NCBI GenBank assembly: GCA_031259795.1 | Contig: JAIRLA010000051.1 | Coordinates: forward strand, 1 to 6,235 | From: Azoarcus sp. | Lineage (GTDB): Bacteria > Pseudomonadota > Gammaproteobacteria > Burkholderiales > Rhodocyclaceae | DNA length: 6,235 nt | Direction of reading: 5' to 3' | Shown here: positions 5,363 to 6,235 of the stretch, one piece after another | Numbering within the stretch: the stretch's first letter is position 1 | Layout of the letters: each line of letters begins with the position of its first letter | The notes under the pieces: model-generated | What the model saw: the letters and a program-made list of their open reading frames with translations, nothing else | Databases searched by the model: none | Told to the model about the DNA's origin: nothing | Translations under genes and position numbers: made by a program

Positions 5363-6171
5363 GCCGCGGCCCCGTCGAGCAGGCTGTCCAGCGGCGGCGC
5401 GGGATAATGGAACGGCACCGGGCCGTCGGCCTCGGCATGGACGAACTGGTGGACGAACGGCGCGGACGAAGCGCGGATCTCGTCCGGCGCGCCTTGCGCC
5501 ACGATGCGGCCCTCCGAGACGAAATAAACGTAATCGACCAGATCGAGCGAAACCTGCACGTCGTGCGTCACCATGATGGAAGCCGCGCCCAGCGCATCGT
5601 TCAGGCGGCGGATCAATTGCCCGGTGACGCCGAGCGAGATCGGATCGAGACCGGCAAAAGGCTCATCGTAGAGCATCAGCATCGGATCGAGCGCCACCGC
5701 CCGCGCCAGCGCCACCCGCCGCGCCATCCCGCCCGACAATTCGGCGGGCATCAACGGAGCCGCGCCGCGCAGGCCCACGGCCTGGAGCTTCATCAGCACC
5801 AGATCGCGGATCAGTTCGGCGGGCAGGCCGGTATGCTCGCGCAACGGAAAAGCCACGTTGTCGAACACGCTCATATCAGTGAAAAGCGCCCCGAACTGGA
5901 AAAGCATCCCCATGCGGCGGCGCAGCGCATACAGTTCCGGCGTCGACAGACAATCCAGAGCCTGCCCATCCACTTCGACCTTGCCCGCGTCCGCCCGCAA
6001 CTGCCCGCCGATCAGGCGCAGGAGCGTCGTCTTGCCCGAACCGCTCCCGCCCATGATCGCCACCACCTGCCCGCGCCGCACGGTCAAATCGACGCCCCGC
6101 AAGATCTCGCGCTCGCCATAGGCGAAATGCACTTGCTCCAGACGGACGAGAGGCGGGTCGGAAACGGTCAT
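5359..6171 (-). CDS. mlaF: MlaF, ATPase of the Mla phospholipid ABC transporter
   Basis: This 270-residue cytoplasmic ATPase powers phospholipid transfer by MlaFEDB. All nucleotide-binding motifs are intact: Walker A GGSGSGKTT (41-49), Q-loop Gln92, signature LSGGM (145-149), Walker B MLMLYDE (164-170), D-loop AGLD (173-176) and H-loop His203. MlaF-specific stretches include QFGALFTDMSVFDNVAFPLREHT (92-114), MKLQAVGLRGAAPLMPAELSGGMARR (127-152) and the tail ADGPVPFHYPA, which in E. coli MlaF wraps around the partner subunit. The ATG at 6171 was chosen; a GTG two codons earlier (6177) is equally possible because neither has a clear Shine-Dalgarno. It is the first gene of the operon in this window. 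Confidence 0.96.
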   Translation of the reverse strand: MTVSDPPLVRLEQVHFAYGEREILRGVDLTVRRGQVVAIMGGSGSGKTTLLRLIGGQLRADAGKVEVDGQALDCLSTPELYALRRRMGMLFQFGALFTDMSVFDNVAFPLREHTGLPAELIRDLVLMKLQAVGLRGAAPLMPAELSGGMARRVALARAVALDPMLMLYDEPFAGLDPISLGVTGQLIRRLNDALGAASIMVTHDVQVSLDLVDYVYFVSEGRIVAQGAPDEIRASSAPFVHQFVHAEADGPVPFHYPAPPLDSLLDGAAA

Positions 6172-6235
6172 CTTCACGTGAATGCGTTGTATGTAAAGCG
6201 AAAGAGTTTACCAAATCTTTGGCGGCAAGCCGAAA
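6172..6235 (-). promoter_or_regulatory. Upstream region of the mla operon, probable promoter region
   Basis: These 64 nt before mlaF are clearly more AT-rich than the genes and hold no coding sequence I can support. Read on the minus strand, TTTGGT and a TACATACA stretch could be poor -35 and -10 elements, but neither matches the sigma-70 consensus well. A near-perfect inverted repeat, CCAAATCTTTGG, lies at 6211-6222, and a small CGGC/GCCG hairpin lies at 6223-6232. Either could belong to a regulatory site or to the neighbouring transcription unit. The call rests on position and composition only. Confidence 0.3.

Noticed and set aside
4572..5438. N-terminal extension of the mlaD frame, suggesting a fusion protein
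   Set aside because: The extension is an out-of-frame reading of mlaE with Arg/Gly-rich composition; the membrane anchor and Shine-Dalgarno support the start at 4571.

Overview
This window carries one minus-strand operon of nine overlapping or closely spaced genes, read from right to left. It encodes the Mla phospholipid-trafficking machinery of a Gram-negative envelope, followed by a two-gene ABC-2 exporter and an IbaG/BolA-family gene. The GC-rich coding DNA, the order mlaF-E-D-A-C-B with mlaA inside the cluster, and the continuation into ATPase, permease and ibaG all suggest a betaproteobacterium or close relative. That assignment rests on remembered gene order and protein similarity, not on a search.

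Layout from the right edge (operon start) to the left: a short upstream region (6172-6235); mlaF ATPase (5359-6171); mlaE permease (4571-5362); mlaD MCE protein (4101-4571); mlaA outer-membrane lipoprotein (3178-4104), whose 3' end is a 4 x 33-bp tandem repeat; mlaC periplasmic carrier (2504-3181); mlaB STAS protein (2235-2507); a YadG-like ATPase (1307-2197); a YadH-like permease (532-1314); and ibaG (232-489). Most junctions are 1-8 nt overlaps, so translational coupling is likely. MlaF, MlaE, MlaD and MlaB would form the inner-membrane complex. MlaA would sit at the outer membrane with a porin. MlaC would shuttle phospholipid between them.

Left of ibaG the sequence changes character. Its stop codon lies in the arm of a palindromic intergenic repeat (about 151-235). 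Next to that repeat is the end of an insertion sequence. The first 18 codons of a transposase resembling the IS481 family run off the left edge on the minus strand, with a good Shine-Dalgarno sequence. In many proteobacteria murA follows ibaG; here the position directly after ibaG is occupied by the repeat and the insertion sequence.

I see no undescribed system. The items most worth a second look are the repeat-encoded acidic tail of MlaA, the overlap of the repeat with the ibaG stop codon, and the apparent insertion of the IS into that repeat.
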